From assembly GCF_900104555.1 (NCBI RefSeq), contig NZ_FNJU01000001.1, positions 496,001-560,000 of the forward strand: a stretch of 64,000 bases of DNA, read 5' to 3'. A program made the translations under genes and the position numbers. The notes under the pieces were generated by a model that saw only the letters and a list, made by a program, of their open reading frames with translations, made no database searches and was not told the origin of the DNA. Positions 1 through 8,089 of the stretch are shown in pieces; the stretch's first letter is position 1, and every line of letters starts with the position of its first letter. Origin of the DNA: Litchfieldia salsa. Its GTDB lineage: Bacteria > Bacillota > Bacilli > Bacillales > Bacillaceae_L.

Positions 1-1568
1 TATCCACTCTCTTCCCAAGCTTTGATTTGCTTACAAACATTTTCAAGAACCCATTCACCTATTGGAACAATCAATCCACTTTCTTCAGCTAAAGGAATAA
101 ATTCTCCTGGTGAGACTAGTCCCCGTGTAGAGTGATTCCAACGGATTAGCGCCTCTGCTCCAACAATTTGCCGTTTGTTTGAAAGGACCTTTGGCTGATA
201 GTAGAGTTCAAATTCATCGTTCAAAAGCGCTTTATGAAGATCATTTTGCAACTCGAAATTTTTAAAAGATGTTCTTTCCATTTCAGGTGAGAACACATTA
301 TAACTATTAGCTTTCCTTTTCTTAGCCTCATACATCGCAAGATCTGAATTCTTAATTAAGCTCGAAAGGTCTTCGCTAGAGTTAGGATAGATAGCAATTC
401 CAATGCTTCCAGTAACAAAAAGCTCATAATGTTCAACAATGATAGGCGTTTCAAGCTCTTTGAGAATGGTTGCTGCGAGCTGTTCTGCATACTCTTTGAA
501 AGGTAGACTAGGACTTAGAATTAAGAATTCGTCACCAGCCATTCTAGCAACTAAATCCGTCTCAGACATAATTCCAGTTAGCATCCCTGTAATTCCCTTC
601 AGTACTTTATCACCAATTACATGCCCTAATGTATCATTAATAAATTTAAACCGATCAATATCAAGAAGCATAACGGCTAATTGACTTTTATTTTTCTTCG
701 CCGCTGTCAGTTCTTCTTGCAGCCGTTCTTCAAAAAAGCGTCGATTGGGGAGTCCAGTTAGGTGATCATGGTATGCCATGTACTGAATCTCCTGCTGAGC
801 CTGCCTCATCTCAGTAACATCATGAAAATTAATCACAATTCCCCTAATATCAGGATCATCCATTAGGTTATTGGATAATACATGTAAGATACGCCAATTT
901 TCATCCTTATGAAGAATTCTGACGTCAACAGCTTGCGACTCAGTAGGATGTGCCAGTAAATAGGAAAATCTATCTCTTACCATTTTAACATCATCTGGAT
1001 GGACAAAGGTTAAAAATGGCTCACTTAAATCACCAGGTTTATACCCTAGTACCTTTTCGACAGAAGGACTTTGGTACGTTACTTCTCCTTGTTCAGAAAG
1101 AATGCAATTAACACTACTTGAATTTTTATCTAAAGACCTGAAACGATAATACTGTTTTCGTATCTCAGATTGAAGGCCAACTTCAACAGTGATATCTTTC
1201 GCAATTCCTAAAATTCCAAGCAATTCTCCATTTTCGATAAGTGGCACTTTGCTTGTTATAATCGTTTTCACTTGGCCATCATGCGCGAAAATTCGTAGCC
1301 TTTCCTCTTTTAACACCTTGCCATCTAGCGTTTCAATAAATCCACTTCTGGCAATTTGAATATCTTCAGGATGAACAATATCAAGGAAATTCGTATTCAA
1401 ATAGGCTTCGCCAGGACCAACTAACGATGTAAAACCGTGGTTATAATCGATGAATTGCCCTTGTAGACTAATGACATAAATCGCTTCTGTAAAGTTCTCA
1501 AGCAACTCTTTATATGGATAATTTTTCATTTTTATATATTGGTCAATCTTGATGTTAGTCTCACTCAT
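1..1568 (-). CDS. PAS-PAS-GGDEF-EAL cyclic-di-GMP signalling protein (3' end outside window)
   Basis: This gene is cut by the left edge, so its C-terminus is missing. Translating the minus strand from ATG at 1568 (ribosome site GAGGT just upstream) gives two PAS-like sensor segments (about residues 10-130 and 135-255). A GGDEF domain follows with the signature written MAGDEF, an allowed variant, then the start of an EAL domain with GAEALIRW. GGDEF domains make cyclic-di-GMP and EAL domains degrade it. Whether both are active here cannot be judged because the EAL domain is incomplete. No membrane segment is seen, so it is probably a cytoplasmic sensor. It is transcribed away from the tct operon and separated from it by a terminator. 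Confidence 0.85.
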   Translation of the reverse strand, partial: MSETNIKIDQYIKMKNYPYKELLENFTEAIYVISLQGQFIDYNHGFTSLVGPGEAYLNTNFLDIVHPEDIQIARSGFIETLDGKVLKEERLRIFAHDGQVKTIITSKVPLIENGELLGILGIAKDITVEVGLQSEIRKQYYRFRSLDKNSSSVNCILSEQGEVTYQSPSVEKVLGYKPGDLSEPFLTFVHPDDVKMVRDRFSYLLAHPTESQAVDVRILHKDENWRILHVLSNNLMDDPDIRGIVINFHDVTEMRQAQQEIQYMAYHDHLTGLPNRRFFEERLQEELTAAKKNKSQLAVMLLDIDRFKFINDTLGHVIGDKVLKGITGMLTGIMSETDLVARMAGDEFLILSPSLPFKEYAEQLAATILKELETPIIVEHYELFVTGSIGIAIYPNSSEDLSSLIKNSDLAMYEAKKRKANSYNVFSPEMERTSFKNFELQNDLHKALLNDEFELYYQPKVLSNKRQIVGAEALIRWNHSTRGLVSPGEFIPLAEESGLIVPIGEWVLENVCKQIKAWEESG

Positions 1569-1688
1569 AGGTACCTCGCAAAAGTATAGATGACATGTTA
1601 CTCATATTTTACCAGAAAATGAAGGAATTTAGTTGTGTAGTGTCTACTCAATCCACTGGAAAATATGGGTAAAGGTGCAAACAAAAAA

Positions 1689-1734
1689 GGACGATTCCGA
1701 TACTCTTTTCGAAAAAAGAAGTACGAAACCGTCC
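1689..1734 (-). terminator. Intrinsic terminator of the gntR-ggt-tctCBA operon
   Basis: On the minus strand a long imperfect hairpin (GGACGGTTTCGTA pairing with the TATCGGAATCGTCC arm) is followed by TTTTTTG. It begins about 10 bases after the tctA stop codon. Confidence 0.8.
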
Positions 1735-1744
1735 GCATATACCA

Positions 1745-3274
1745 TTAAGCTCCCTTTCTAATATCAATCGCCTCTGCTGTCTCCTTATTTTGCTTTCTAA
1801 CCTGTATGATTGTAAATACAAAAGATCCAAGCGCTAAAATGAGAAAAGTTAAGGAGATTGGTCTAGTAAAAAATAACAGGATACTTGTATCCATTTGAAA
1901 TGCTCTAGTCATTTCCGCTTCTAATGTTGGTCCCAATATTAATCCGAGGATAATTGGGCTTAATGGAACATCCATTTTCATTAACAGAAATCCGATGATA
2001 CCGAAAACAAACACAATCCAAATATCAAAGATTTGATTATTTAAGGCAAAAGCACCTACTGTACTTAAAAATAAAATCGATGGAACTAAAAACTCTTTTG
2101 GTATAAAGGTGATTCGCGTTAGGATTGGTAATAATAAAGTTTGTAAAATCAGGACAGCAACTCCACTAATAATAATCGCTACATAAATTGAATTTACTAG
2201 AACTGGTTGGGTATGAAATAGTCCTGGACCAGGGGTAATTCCATGTAAAATGAGCGCACCGATCATGACTGCCTGTGCCACATCTCCTGGGATACCTAGT
2301 GTAATGGTTGGGATGAATGCTCCCCCAGCAACTGCATTGTTTGAGCTTTCGGATGCAACAATTCCTCCTGGATGCCCTTTACCAAACATTTCCTTTTCCT
2401 TACTAAACTTTTTCGCCTGATCATAACTTATAAAGTTCGCAGACTCTGCACCAGCTGCTGGAAGACATCCGATAAAACAGCCAATCAAAGAGGATCTTAA
2501 CACATTCCATCTTTCCTTATACATGTCCTTTATAACCTGGAGATACGGAATTTTAACTTGTTGCTTTAAAATCTTTGTATCTTTTCCTGCAACACTCTTT
2601 TTAATTTCTTCAATATTTCCAAAAAGCGTCGATAGTGCAAATAATCCTATTAACACAGGAATTGGGGAAAACCCTGAGGATAATTGACTAATTCCAAAAT
2701 CAAAGCGAACTTGCCCTGTAGGTGATATTCCTATCGTTCCGATCAATAACCCTAAACATCCTGCAAGCAAGCCTTTTACTAGCGATGCTCCACTTAATCC
2801 AGCAACAAGGGTTAAAGCAAATAAGATTAAGGAGAAGATTTCCCATGGACCAAATAATAAACTAAATTTTGCAATGATAGGGCCTAATAAGAATAAGACA
2901 ATGGCTCCAATGAAGGTCCCTAGTACTGATGATGCGATACCAATTCCTAGTGCTCTCGCTGATTGACCTTGCTGTGTCATCGGATATCCATCAAACACCG
3001 TTACAACCGAAGACGGAGTTCCTGGGATTCCAAGAAGAATTCCAGAAATAAGCCCGCCTGATAATCCTCCTATATAAATACCAATCATTAAGGCAAGCCC
3101 TTGGACAGGATCCATACCAAAGGTGAATGGGAATGCCAAGATAATCGCCATGGTGAAGGTAAAACCTGGTATACATCCAGCAATGATACCAACAAGGACC
3201 CCGATAAAGATTGTAAGAAGCATCATGGGATGAAGAATTCCTTGAAATGCTTGCATGACCATTGAGATATCCAA
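1745..3274 (-). CDS. tctA: Tripartite tricarboxylate transporter large permease TctA
   Basis: This 509-residue, very hydrophobic protein has the TctA family pattern: Gly/Pro-rich repeats such as GCIPGFTFTMA, GILLGIPGTPSS and FIPTITLGIPGD, with about 10-12 membrane helices. It is the large membrane subunit of a secondary, binding-protein-dependent carboxylate importer and works with TctB and TctC, encoded just upstream in the same operon. The start is TTG at 3274, preceded by GGAGGGG; no ATG fits as well. It is the last gene before the terminator. The substrate is not readable from sequence: family members carry citrate, tartrate or other carboxylates. The neighbouring gamma-glutamyltransferase hints at a glutamate-related acid, which is inference. 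Confidence 0.92.
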   Translation of the reverse strand: MDISMVMQAFQGILHPMMLLTIFIGVLVGIIAGCIPGFTFTMAIILAFPFTFGMDPVQGLALMIGIYIGGLSGGLISGILLGIPGTPSSVVTVFDGYPMTQQGQSARALGIGIASSVLGTFIGAIVLFLLGPIIAKFSLLFGPWEIFSLILFALTLVAGLSGASLVKGLLAGCLGLLIGTIGISPTGQVRFDFGISQLSSGFSPIPVLIGLFALSTLFGNIEEIKKSVAGKDTKILKQQVKIPYLQVIKDMYKERWNVLRSSLIGCFIGCLPAAGAESANFISYDQAKKFSKEKEMFGKGHPGGIVASESSNNAVAGGAFIPTITLGIPGDVAQAVMIGALILHGITPGPGLFHTQPVLVNSIYVAIIISGVAVLILQTLLLPILTRITFIPKEFLVPSILFLSTVGAFALNNQIFDIWIVFVFGIIGFLLMKMDVPLSPIILGLILGPTLEAEMTRAFQMDTSILLFFTRPISLTFLILALGSFVFTIIQVRKQNKETAEAIDIRKGA

Positions 3275-3289
3275 CTAATTCCCCTCCTT

Positions 3290-3742
3290 TTATGGTAAAT
3301 AGATATTCAGCATTTGTTGAAATACATATTGAATGCTAACAGTTAAAGCAATCGCAACAAGTGCATTTGCTAATAGACTTTTCACTTTTTTAGGTCTTAG
3401 TATTGTAAAAGTAATGAACAAGAAGAAAATGGAGCTGATCAAAAAGCCAATAATAGAAATGAATAATACATACAGAAAGAAGAGGCCTATAATCGCTAAA
3501 ACCTGATAATGCTCTTTCACATATTTTTTTATCATAATGGAAACCTTCTCTGATTCATCTCGTTTCAGGAAGCTTTTTACCAATAGGTAAAGAGATAACA
3601 TTACGATTAAAAATAAGATGATTCTCGGAAAAAACGAGGGGGCGAAAGTTTGCACCCCTGATTTTTCTGAGAACTTAGTAGTTTGAAAGAAAAACAATCC
3701 ACTAATAGCTAAAACTACGATTGCAAAGATTCGATTAATCAT
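3290..3742 (-). CDS. tctB: Tripartite tricarboxylate transporter small permease TctB
   Basis: This 150-residue protein has four predicted membrane helices and the short TctB-like layout: an N-terminal helix, a segment with FFPRIILFLIVMLSLYLL, then two C-terminal helices. TctB is the small membrane subunit that pairs with TctA. It sits between tctC (28 bp upstream) and tctA (15 bp downstream). The ATG at 3742 follows a run of six G bases as ribosome site. Primary sequence is poorly conserved in this family, so context carries much of the assignment. Confidence 0.88.
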   Translation of the reverse strand: MINRIFAIVVLAISGLFFFQTTKFSEKSGVQTFAPSFFPRIILFLIVMLSLYLLVKSFLKRDESEKVSIMIKKYVKEHYQVLAIIGLFFLYVLFISIIGFLISSIFFLFITFTILRPKKVKSLLANALVAIALTVSIQYVFQQMLNIYLP

Positions 3743-3770
3743 TCTTTTCGCCCCCCATATGGCATATTTA

Positions 3771-4790
3771 TTAGAATTTCATTTTCGGCGCCAATTCACT
3801 CATCTTTGTATCTAACTCTTCAAGATGGTTCTTGTATTCTTCAGTAGCTTTATAATTTGGGAAACTTCCAAGCTCCTTAATCTTTTCTTGAAGCTCTGGT
3901 TCTTCCAATGCCTTCTTAAATGCTTCACTAATTGCTTCTACGATTTCAACAGGTGTACCTTTTGGAGCCAATATTCCTCTGTCAACTGTAACTTCAAAAT
4001 CGATTCCTTGTTCCTTCACAGTTGGAACATCTGGTAAAAATGGATTTCTTTCTGCATCTACCATTCCTAATGGAACGAGTGTCCCTTCATCAAAGTAACC
4101 TTTCCCTGATGCATAATCACCTGTCATCCCATCCACTTGACCAGCTAAAATGGCAGCATATTGTGGAGCAGTTCCATCATAACTCACATAATTTAATGAT
4201 CTAGGATCAACTCCAGCTGCATCCATCAATGCCGCAATTGTGTAATGATCCTCAGAACCTACCGTATATGCCCAAGTTAATTTATTCCCTTCTTTTACAT
4301 AATTAACTAAATCTGTTACGTCTTTGATTCCATGTTCTTCACTGAATTTTTTGCTAACAGACGGAATATGTGGAGTAGATGTCATTAAGAAAACAGGATC
4401 AAACGATGAGAACCCATAATCTACAACTCCAGTATGCTGAGCCGTTGCCATAACCTGATGAATTCCTAGAACTGTATAACCATCTGGATCTGCATCTTTA
4501 ACAAATCGAGAACCAACCGTTGCTGTAGCCCCTGCCATATTCGTTGGGACGATGGTTTGACCTAAATGCTTTTCTGCATACTGTGCGACAAGTCTAAACA
4601 ACACATCTGTTCCTCCACCTGGTGGATATGGAATCACAAGCTTCACTGGTTTGTCAGGAAAATTACTAGCTCCATTACTTGAATCTGAACCCGTTTCATT
4701 TGAAGAACTTGCTCCATTTGAAGCACTTCCACAAGCCGCTAATGAGATTAAAAGCATAATTGATAGGAAAACGAACAGCATCTTTTTCAT
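3771..4790 (-). CDS. tctC: Tripartite tricarboxylate transporter substrate-binding lipoprotein TctC
   Basis: This 339-residue lipoprotein has the signal peptide MKKMLFVFLSIMLLISLAAC, with the lipobox cysteine at residue 20, then a Ser/Gly-rich linker. The Bug/TctC fold shows in KLVIPYPPGGGTDVLFRL near the start and in GILAPKGTPVEIVEAI near the C-terminus. It would be anchored outside the membrane and deliver a carboxylate to TctAB. It lies 44 bp downstream of ggt and is the first transporter gene of the operon. The ribosome site AAAAGGGG precedes ATG at 4790. Confidence 0.92.
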   Translation of the reverse strand: MKKMLFVFLSIMLLISLAACGSASNGASSSNETGSDSSNGASNFPDKPVKLVIPYPPGGGTDVLFRLVAQYAEKHLGQTIVPTNMAGATATVGSRFVKDADPDGYTVLGIHQVMATAQHTGVVDYGFSSFDPVFLMTSTPHIPSVSKKFSEEHGIKDVTDLVNYVKEGNKLTWAYTVGSEDHYTIAALMDAAGVDPRSLNYVSYDGTAPQYAAILAGQVDGMTGDYASGKGYFDEGTLVPLGMVDAERNPFLPDVPTVKEQGIDFEVTVDRGILAPKGTPVEIVEAISEAFKKALEEPELQEKIKELGSFPNYKATEEYKNHLEELDTKMSELAPKMKF

Positions 4791-4834
4791 AAACGTATTA
4801 CCCCTTTTCTTTTATGTAGTTTTACTTGACCTAT

Positions 4835-6451
4835 TTAATAAACTGCAATAGCTCCATCGGTTCTTGATTCAGTCCCACCTTTTAATACACCTGTCTGATT
4901 GTCTCTCCAAATAATCTGCCCTCGTCCAAATGTGCTTGAATCAACAGCCACTTCGATCTCATGACCTTTTCTCGCCAATTCTTGTGCAATATGATTTGGA
5001 AAAGTGGGTTCAACCAAAATTCTCTTACCACCAGTCCATTGCCATCTTGGTGCATCAAGTGCTGCTTGTGGATTTAAATGAAAATCGATTGTATTCATAA
5101 TGACTTGAACATGACCTTGAGGTTGCATAAATTCACCCATCACACCAAATGGACCTACAGGTTCGTTATCTTTCGTTAAAAATCCTGGAATAATGGTATG
5201 GTATGTTCTTTTCCCACCTTGCAAATAATTGTCATGATGAGGATCAAGGGAAAAGTTGTGTCCTCTATTTTGCAAGGAAATGCCTGTTCCAGGTACAACA
5301 ATTCCAGAACCAAACCCCATATAATTACTTTGAATAAATGAAACCATATTCCCTTCACTATCGGCTGTTGCTAAGTAAACGGTTCCCCCTTTAGGTGGTT
5401 TACCTGGTTCAGGCGTAAGTGCCGTTTGACCGATAAGAGATCTACGTTTTTTTGCATATTCTTCTGATAGTAATGAAGCTACACTAACTGACATGTCCTT
5501 CATCTCAGTAATGTATTTTTTCCCATCAACAAATGCTAGCTTCATTGCTTCAATCTGCTGGTGATAACGTTCAGCAGAAGAGGTATCGATACCAGACATG
5601 TCAAATCCCTTTAATGTGTTAAGTGCGAGTAAGGCGATAAGTCCCTGCCCATTTGGCGGAATTTCCCAAACATCATAGCCTCGATAATTTACTTTGATCG
5701 GATCAACCCACTCAGGTTTGAATGCCGCTAAATCCTCTGTGGTTAAAAATCCATTGTACTTTTTCGAATAATCTGAAATTATTTTCGAGATTTCACCTCG
5801 ATAAAAGCTTTCTCCATTTGTTTCACCAATCGCTCGAAGTGTTTTTGCATGGTCAGGTGAACTCCATATCTCACCAATTTCGGGTGCTTTTCCGTTTGGT
5901 GCAAATGTTTCAAACCAAGCAGTAAATTCTTCAGAGGTTAAATCTTTTTTATAAAGTTCAAACGCCTTATTCCAGTTCCTTCCTAGTATTGGAGAGATCG
6001 GAAAGCCTTTTTCAGCATAGTCAATCGCAGGCCGAAGGACATCAATAAGTGGTAGTTTCCCAAATCTTCTCGAAAGCTCTGCCCATGCTCCAGGTGCACC
6101 AGGAACAGTCACTGGAATCCACCCGTATTTCGGCATTTCTTCATAGCCTCGTTTCTTAACAGCTTCAATTGAAATACTTTTGGGTGCTGGCCCGCTTGAA
6201 TTTAAGCCGTATAACTCCCCCTTCATCCATACCAAGGCAAAAGCATCACTCCCTATTCCATTTGATGTTGGCTCAACGACCGTTAAACAAGCAGCTGTTG
6301 CTATTGCAGCATCAACGGCATTTCCACCCTTTTTCAATACCTCCAACCCTGCCTCAGCAGCTAAAGGCTGTGAAGTTGCAACCATTCCATTTCTAGAAAA
6401 AGTGGTCATTCGTTGGGAAGTGTATGGATGGTATAAGTAGTTTGCATTCAT
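4835..6451 (-). CDS. ggt: Gamma-glutamyltransferase (YwrD-like, no signal peptide)
   Basis: This 538-residue Ntn hydrolase transfers or hydrolyses gamma-glutamyl groups, for example from glutathione. The precursor would self-cleave before the nucleophile threonine, which I place at T357 in PPKGGTVYLATADSEGNMV. The N-terminal GGNAVDAAIATAACLTVVEP and the small-subunit GTGISLQNRGHNFSLD are family signatures. There is no signal peptide, unlike secreted Bacillus Ggt but like YwrD, so it is probably cytoplasmic. It sits between the FadR-type regulator and the tct transporter in one operon, suggesting that an imported compound is a gamma-glutamyl or glutamate-yielding substrate (inference). Ribosome site GGAGTG precedes ATG at 6451. 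Confidence 0.93.
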   Translation of the reverse strand: MNANYLYHPYTSQRMTTFSRNGMVATSQPLAAEAGLEVLKKGGNAVDAAIATAACLTVVEPTSNGIGSDAFALVWMKGELYGLNSSGPAPKSISIEAVKKRGYEEMPKYGWIPVTVPGAPGAWAELSRRFGKLPLIDVLRPAIDYAEKGFPISPILGRNWNKAFELYKKDLTSEEFTAWFETFAPNGKAPEIGEIWSSPDHAKTLRAIGETNGESFYRGEISKIISDYSKKYNGFLTTEDLAAFKPEWVDPIKVNYRGYDVWEIPPNGQGLIALLALNTLKGFDMSGIDTSSAERYHQQIEAMKLAFVDGKKYITEMKDMSVSVASLLSEEYAKKRRSLIGQTALTPEPGKPPKGGTVYLATADSEGNMVSFIQSNYMGFGSGIVVPGTGISLQNRGHNFSLDPHHDNYLQGGKRTYHTIIPGFLTKDNEPVGPFGVMGEFMQPQGHVQVIMNTIDFHLNPQAALDAPRWQWTGGKRILVEPTFPNHIAQELARKGHEIEVAVDSSTFGRGQIIWRDNQTGVLKGGTESRTDGAIAVY

Positions 6452-6482
6452 TTAGGTACACTCCATTCTTTTACCAACATCA

Positions 6483-7196
6483 TTAGTTAGCTTTTTTGAT
6501 AGACTCGTGATCATCTTCTTTTTGGATATTCATGTCGTTAAACTGCTCTTTAAATTCCAACAGATGTTCTCGCATCATTCTCCTTGCTTCTTTCTCATTG
6601 CCTTTCTTTATCGCATCATATATTTTCTGATGGTAATACAACGTGTTTTCTTTGTTTTCCACCTGCAATAAATCAATTTTAAAAGAATGAAGTAAATCAG
6701 AAATGTAATGATAAACTTTTAACAAAACGCTATTTCTTGTCGCCATAACGATTGCTGTATGAAATAATTCATCAGGTTCGACTGTATCTTTTTTAGATTG
6801 AATCGCTTCAGAATAGGATTGTATAGCAAGCTCCATTTTTAACAAATCTTCCTCAGTTGCCATTAATGCCGCTATACCAGCTGTTTCAACCTCAAGTATT
6901 AGTCGGAAATCCAATATTTCTCTAGAAACCTTTGAATCAAGCAATGCAGATACAACAAACGTATCAACCAAATGGTTTAAATCTGTTTTCTTAACAAACA
7001 CACCTACCCCATTTCGTTTTTCAATCACATCCATATCTGCTAATGTGCTTAATGCTTCCCTAACTGAGGATCTCCCTACCTTGAACATTTCCATTAATTC
7101 TCGTTCTGAAGGAAGCTTACTGCCAGTTGGATATTGACCACTTCTGATCATATCAGTAATTTGTTTCATCACAATTGAACTTACCTTCTTGGCCAT
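6483..7196 (-). CDS. GntR family, FadR-subfamily transcriptional regulator
   Basis: This regulator is 237 residues from the ATG at 7196, chosen because AAAAGGGGG precedes it. An in-frame start at 7289 would add 31 residues translated across the operator repeats. The N-terminal winged helix (GSKLPSERELMEMFKVGRSS, then VREALSTLADMDVIEKRNGVG) is classic GntR. The C-terminal all-helical FCD domain (residues about 80-220) includes ELFHTAIVMATRN and YYHQKIYDAI, with metal-binding-type Asp/His positions. It is the first gene of the gntR-ggt-tctCBA operon and probably represses it through the two direct repeats between promoter and gene. The ligand is presumably the transported carboxylate or glutamate derivative, unproven. 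Confidence 0.9.
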   Translation of the reverse strand: MAKKVSSIVMKQITDMIRSGQYPTGSKLPSERELMEMFKVGRSSVREALSTLADMDVIEKRNGVGVFVKKTDLNHLVDTFVVSALLDSKVSREILDFRLILEVETAGIAALMATEEDLLKMELAIQSYSEAIQSKKDTVEPDELFHTAIVMATRNSVLLKVYHYISDLLHSFKIDLLQVENKENTLYYHQKIYDAIKKGNEKEARRMMREHLLEFKEQFNDMNIQKEDDHESIKKAN

Positions 7197-7217
7197 CCCA
7201 TTCCCCCTTTTCCAAGA

Positions 7218-7272
7218 ACCTGTCTGATAGGTATCCGAAAAAAATTTAATGTTCGTTGTACCTGTCTGATAG
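7218..7272 (-). promoter_or_regulatory. Paired direct-repeat operator, probably for the GntR/FadR regulator
   Basis: The 13-mer ACCTGTCTGATAG occurs at 7218-7230 and again, identically, at 7260-7272. The offset is 42 bp, four helical turns. The first copy continues to the partial palindrome ACCTGTCTGATAGGT. Both lie between the predicted start point near 7285 and the gntR start codon, a position suited to autorepression. Seen: the repeats. Inferred: the bound protein. Confidence 0.65.
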
Positions 7273-7291
7273 CTTAGTTGATTAAACACAA

Positions 7292-7341
7292 TTTATCACA
7301 TGTAATTTTGTTTGTGTTAAAACTTGTAAGAAAACCTAACA
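7292..7341 (-). promoter_or_regulatory. TnrA/GlnR-type box and predicted promoter of gntR-ggt-tctCBA
   Basis: TGTAAGAAAACCTAACA at 7325-7341 fits TGTNA-N7-TNACA, with one mismatch to the full TnrA consensus. A -10-like GATAAA lies on the minus strand at 7297-7292 and predicts a start near 7285. The box centre (7333) is then about -48, where TnrA sits at activated B. subtilis promoters. Box and spacing are read from sequence; the function is inferred. Confidence 0.6.
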
Positions 7342-7534
7342 CAGAATTTTCAAATAATCTAACGAATGCGTTTTCACTGTAAACACAATTGAATTTTTAG
7401 ATCAATTTTTCCTTTACTTGTTATAAATAATCTCATCGAGACTTCAATTTCAGATTAAACGTTCATTCCAAATGTTTAACATTCGTGAATGAAAGGTATA
7501 AGAAGATATATCGCTTTTGAAAGGAGCATTTAAT

Positions 7535-7825
7535 ATGGGAATGGGAAAAATAACTGCAGGACTTCAAGTTTTACCAAATGGAGAAGGTATGGATACAGAT
7601 GGTGTGATTCCTGTAATCGTAGAGGCCATTAAGGAATCTGGATTAAAATATGATATTGGTCCAATGGAAACCGTCATTGAAGGAAGTTATGAAGAAGTCA
7701 TGCTTCTCATAAAAAAAACTCAAGCAATCGGGATTGAAATGGGGGCATCTGAAGTAATCACCAATTTGAAGCTCCATTATAAACCAGATGGTATAACAAT
7801 CAAAAATAAACTTACACATGTTTAA
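7535..7825 (+). CDS. Thiamine-binding domain protein (YqgV / MTH1187 family)
   Basis: This 96-residue protein starts at ATG 7535 after GAAAGGAG; a TTG at 7517 overlaps that ribosome site and is unlikely. It matches the small MTH1187/YqgV family: ITAGLQVLPNGEGMDTDGVI, then YDIGPMETVIEGSYEEVMLL and the helix around KKTQAIGIEMGASEVITNLK. Family members form ferredoxin-like oligomers that bind thiamine; the cellular role is unclear. It is divergent from gntR and is followed by a hairpin element and a terminator, so it appears to be monocistronic. Confidence 0.85.
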   Translation: MGMGKITAGLQVLPNGEGMDTDGVIPVIVEAIKESGLKYDIGPMETVIEGSYEEVMLLIKKTQAIGIEMGASEVITNLKLHYKPDGITIKNKLTHV

Positions 7826-7835
7826 GAAATTCAAA

Positions 7836-8010
7836 GAAGCTGTTTTCCAAAAGTTTGTTATTTAGATAGTAAACTTTTAAACGCTAATAACAAGCAGGCT
7901 GAATACACGTAAAGTGGCCAAAGTGAGAACCCACAGGAGCATTGCGACGAGGAGGCTCACTGGTTTCCCGCCGGACGCGAAGTGTATTCAGCCTGAGGCT
8001 TTCAAAGCAT
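7836..8010. repeat. Hairpin-forming dispersed element, copy 1
   Basis: The outer stem is a perfect 12-bp match: GGCTGAATACAC (7897-7908) pairs with GTGTATTCAGCC (7982-7993). The inside shares GTGGCCAAAGTGAGA and CGAGGAGGCTCACTGG with copy 2. The left end (GCTGTTTTCCAAAAGTTTGT) matches the ends of copies 2 and 3; the right end retains only a degenerate inverted copy. No open reading frame is convincing. Confidence 0.75.
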
Positions 8011-8036
8011 TAAACTTTACGAAAAAAGTTATTAAA

Positions 8037-8074
8037 AGTAGAAAGATCTCTTCAAAGTCTTTCTACTTTTTTTG
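8037..8074 (+). terminator. Intrinsic terminator after the thiamine-binding protein gene
   Basis: GTAGAAAGA (8038-8046) pairs with TCTTTCTAC (8058-8066), followed by a run of T. It ends just before the ribosome site of the MscS gene. Confidence 0.8.
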
Positions 8075-8089
8075 TTAGGAGAGTTATGA

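Noticed and set aside
7517-7534. Upstream TTG start of the thiamine-binding protein
   Set aside because: It overlaps the AAAGGAG ribosome site; ATG 7535 is better placed.
7300-7534. TPP riboswitch before the thiamine-binding protein gene
   Set aside because: The conserved CUGAGA and related thi-box sequences are not present.
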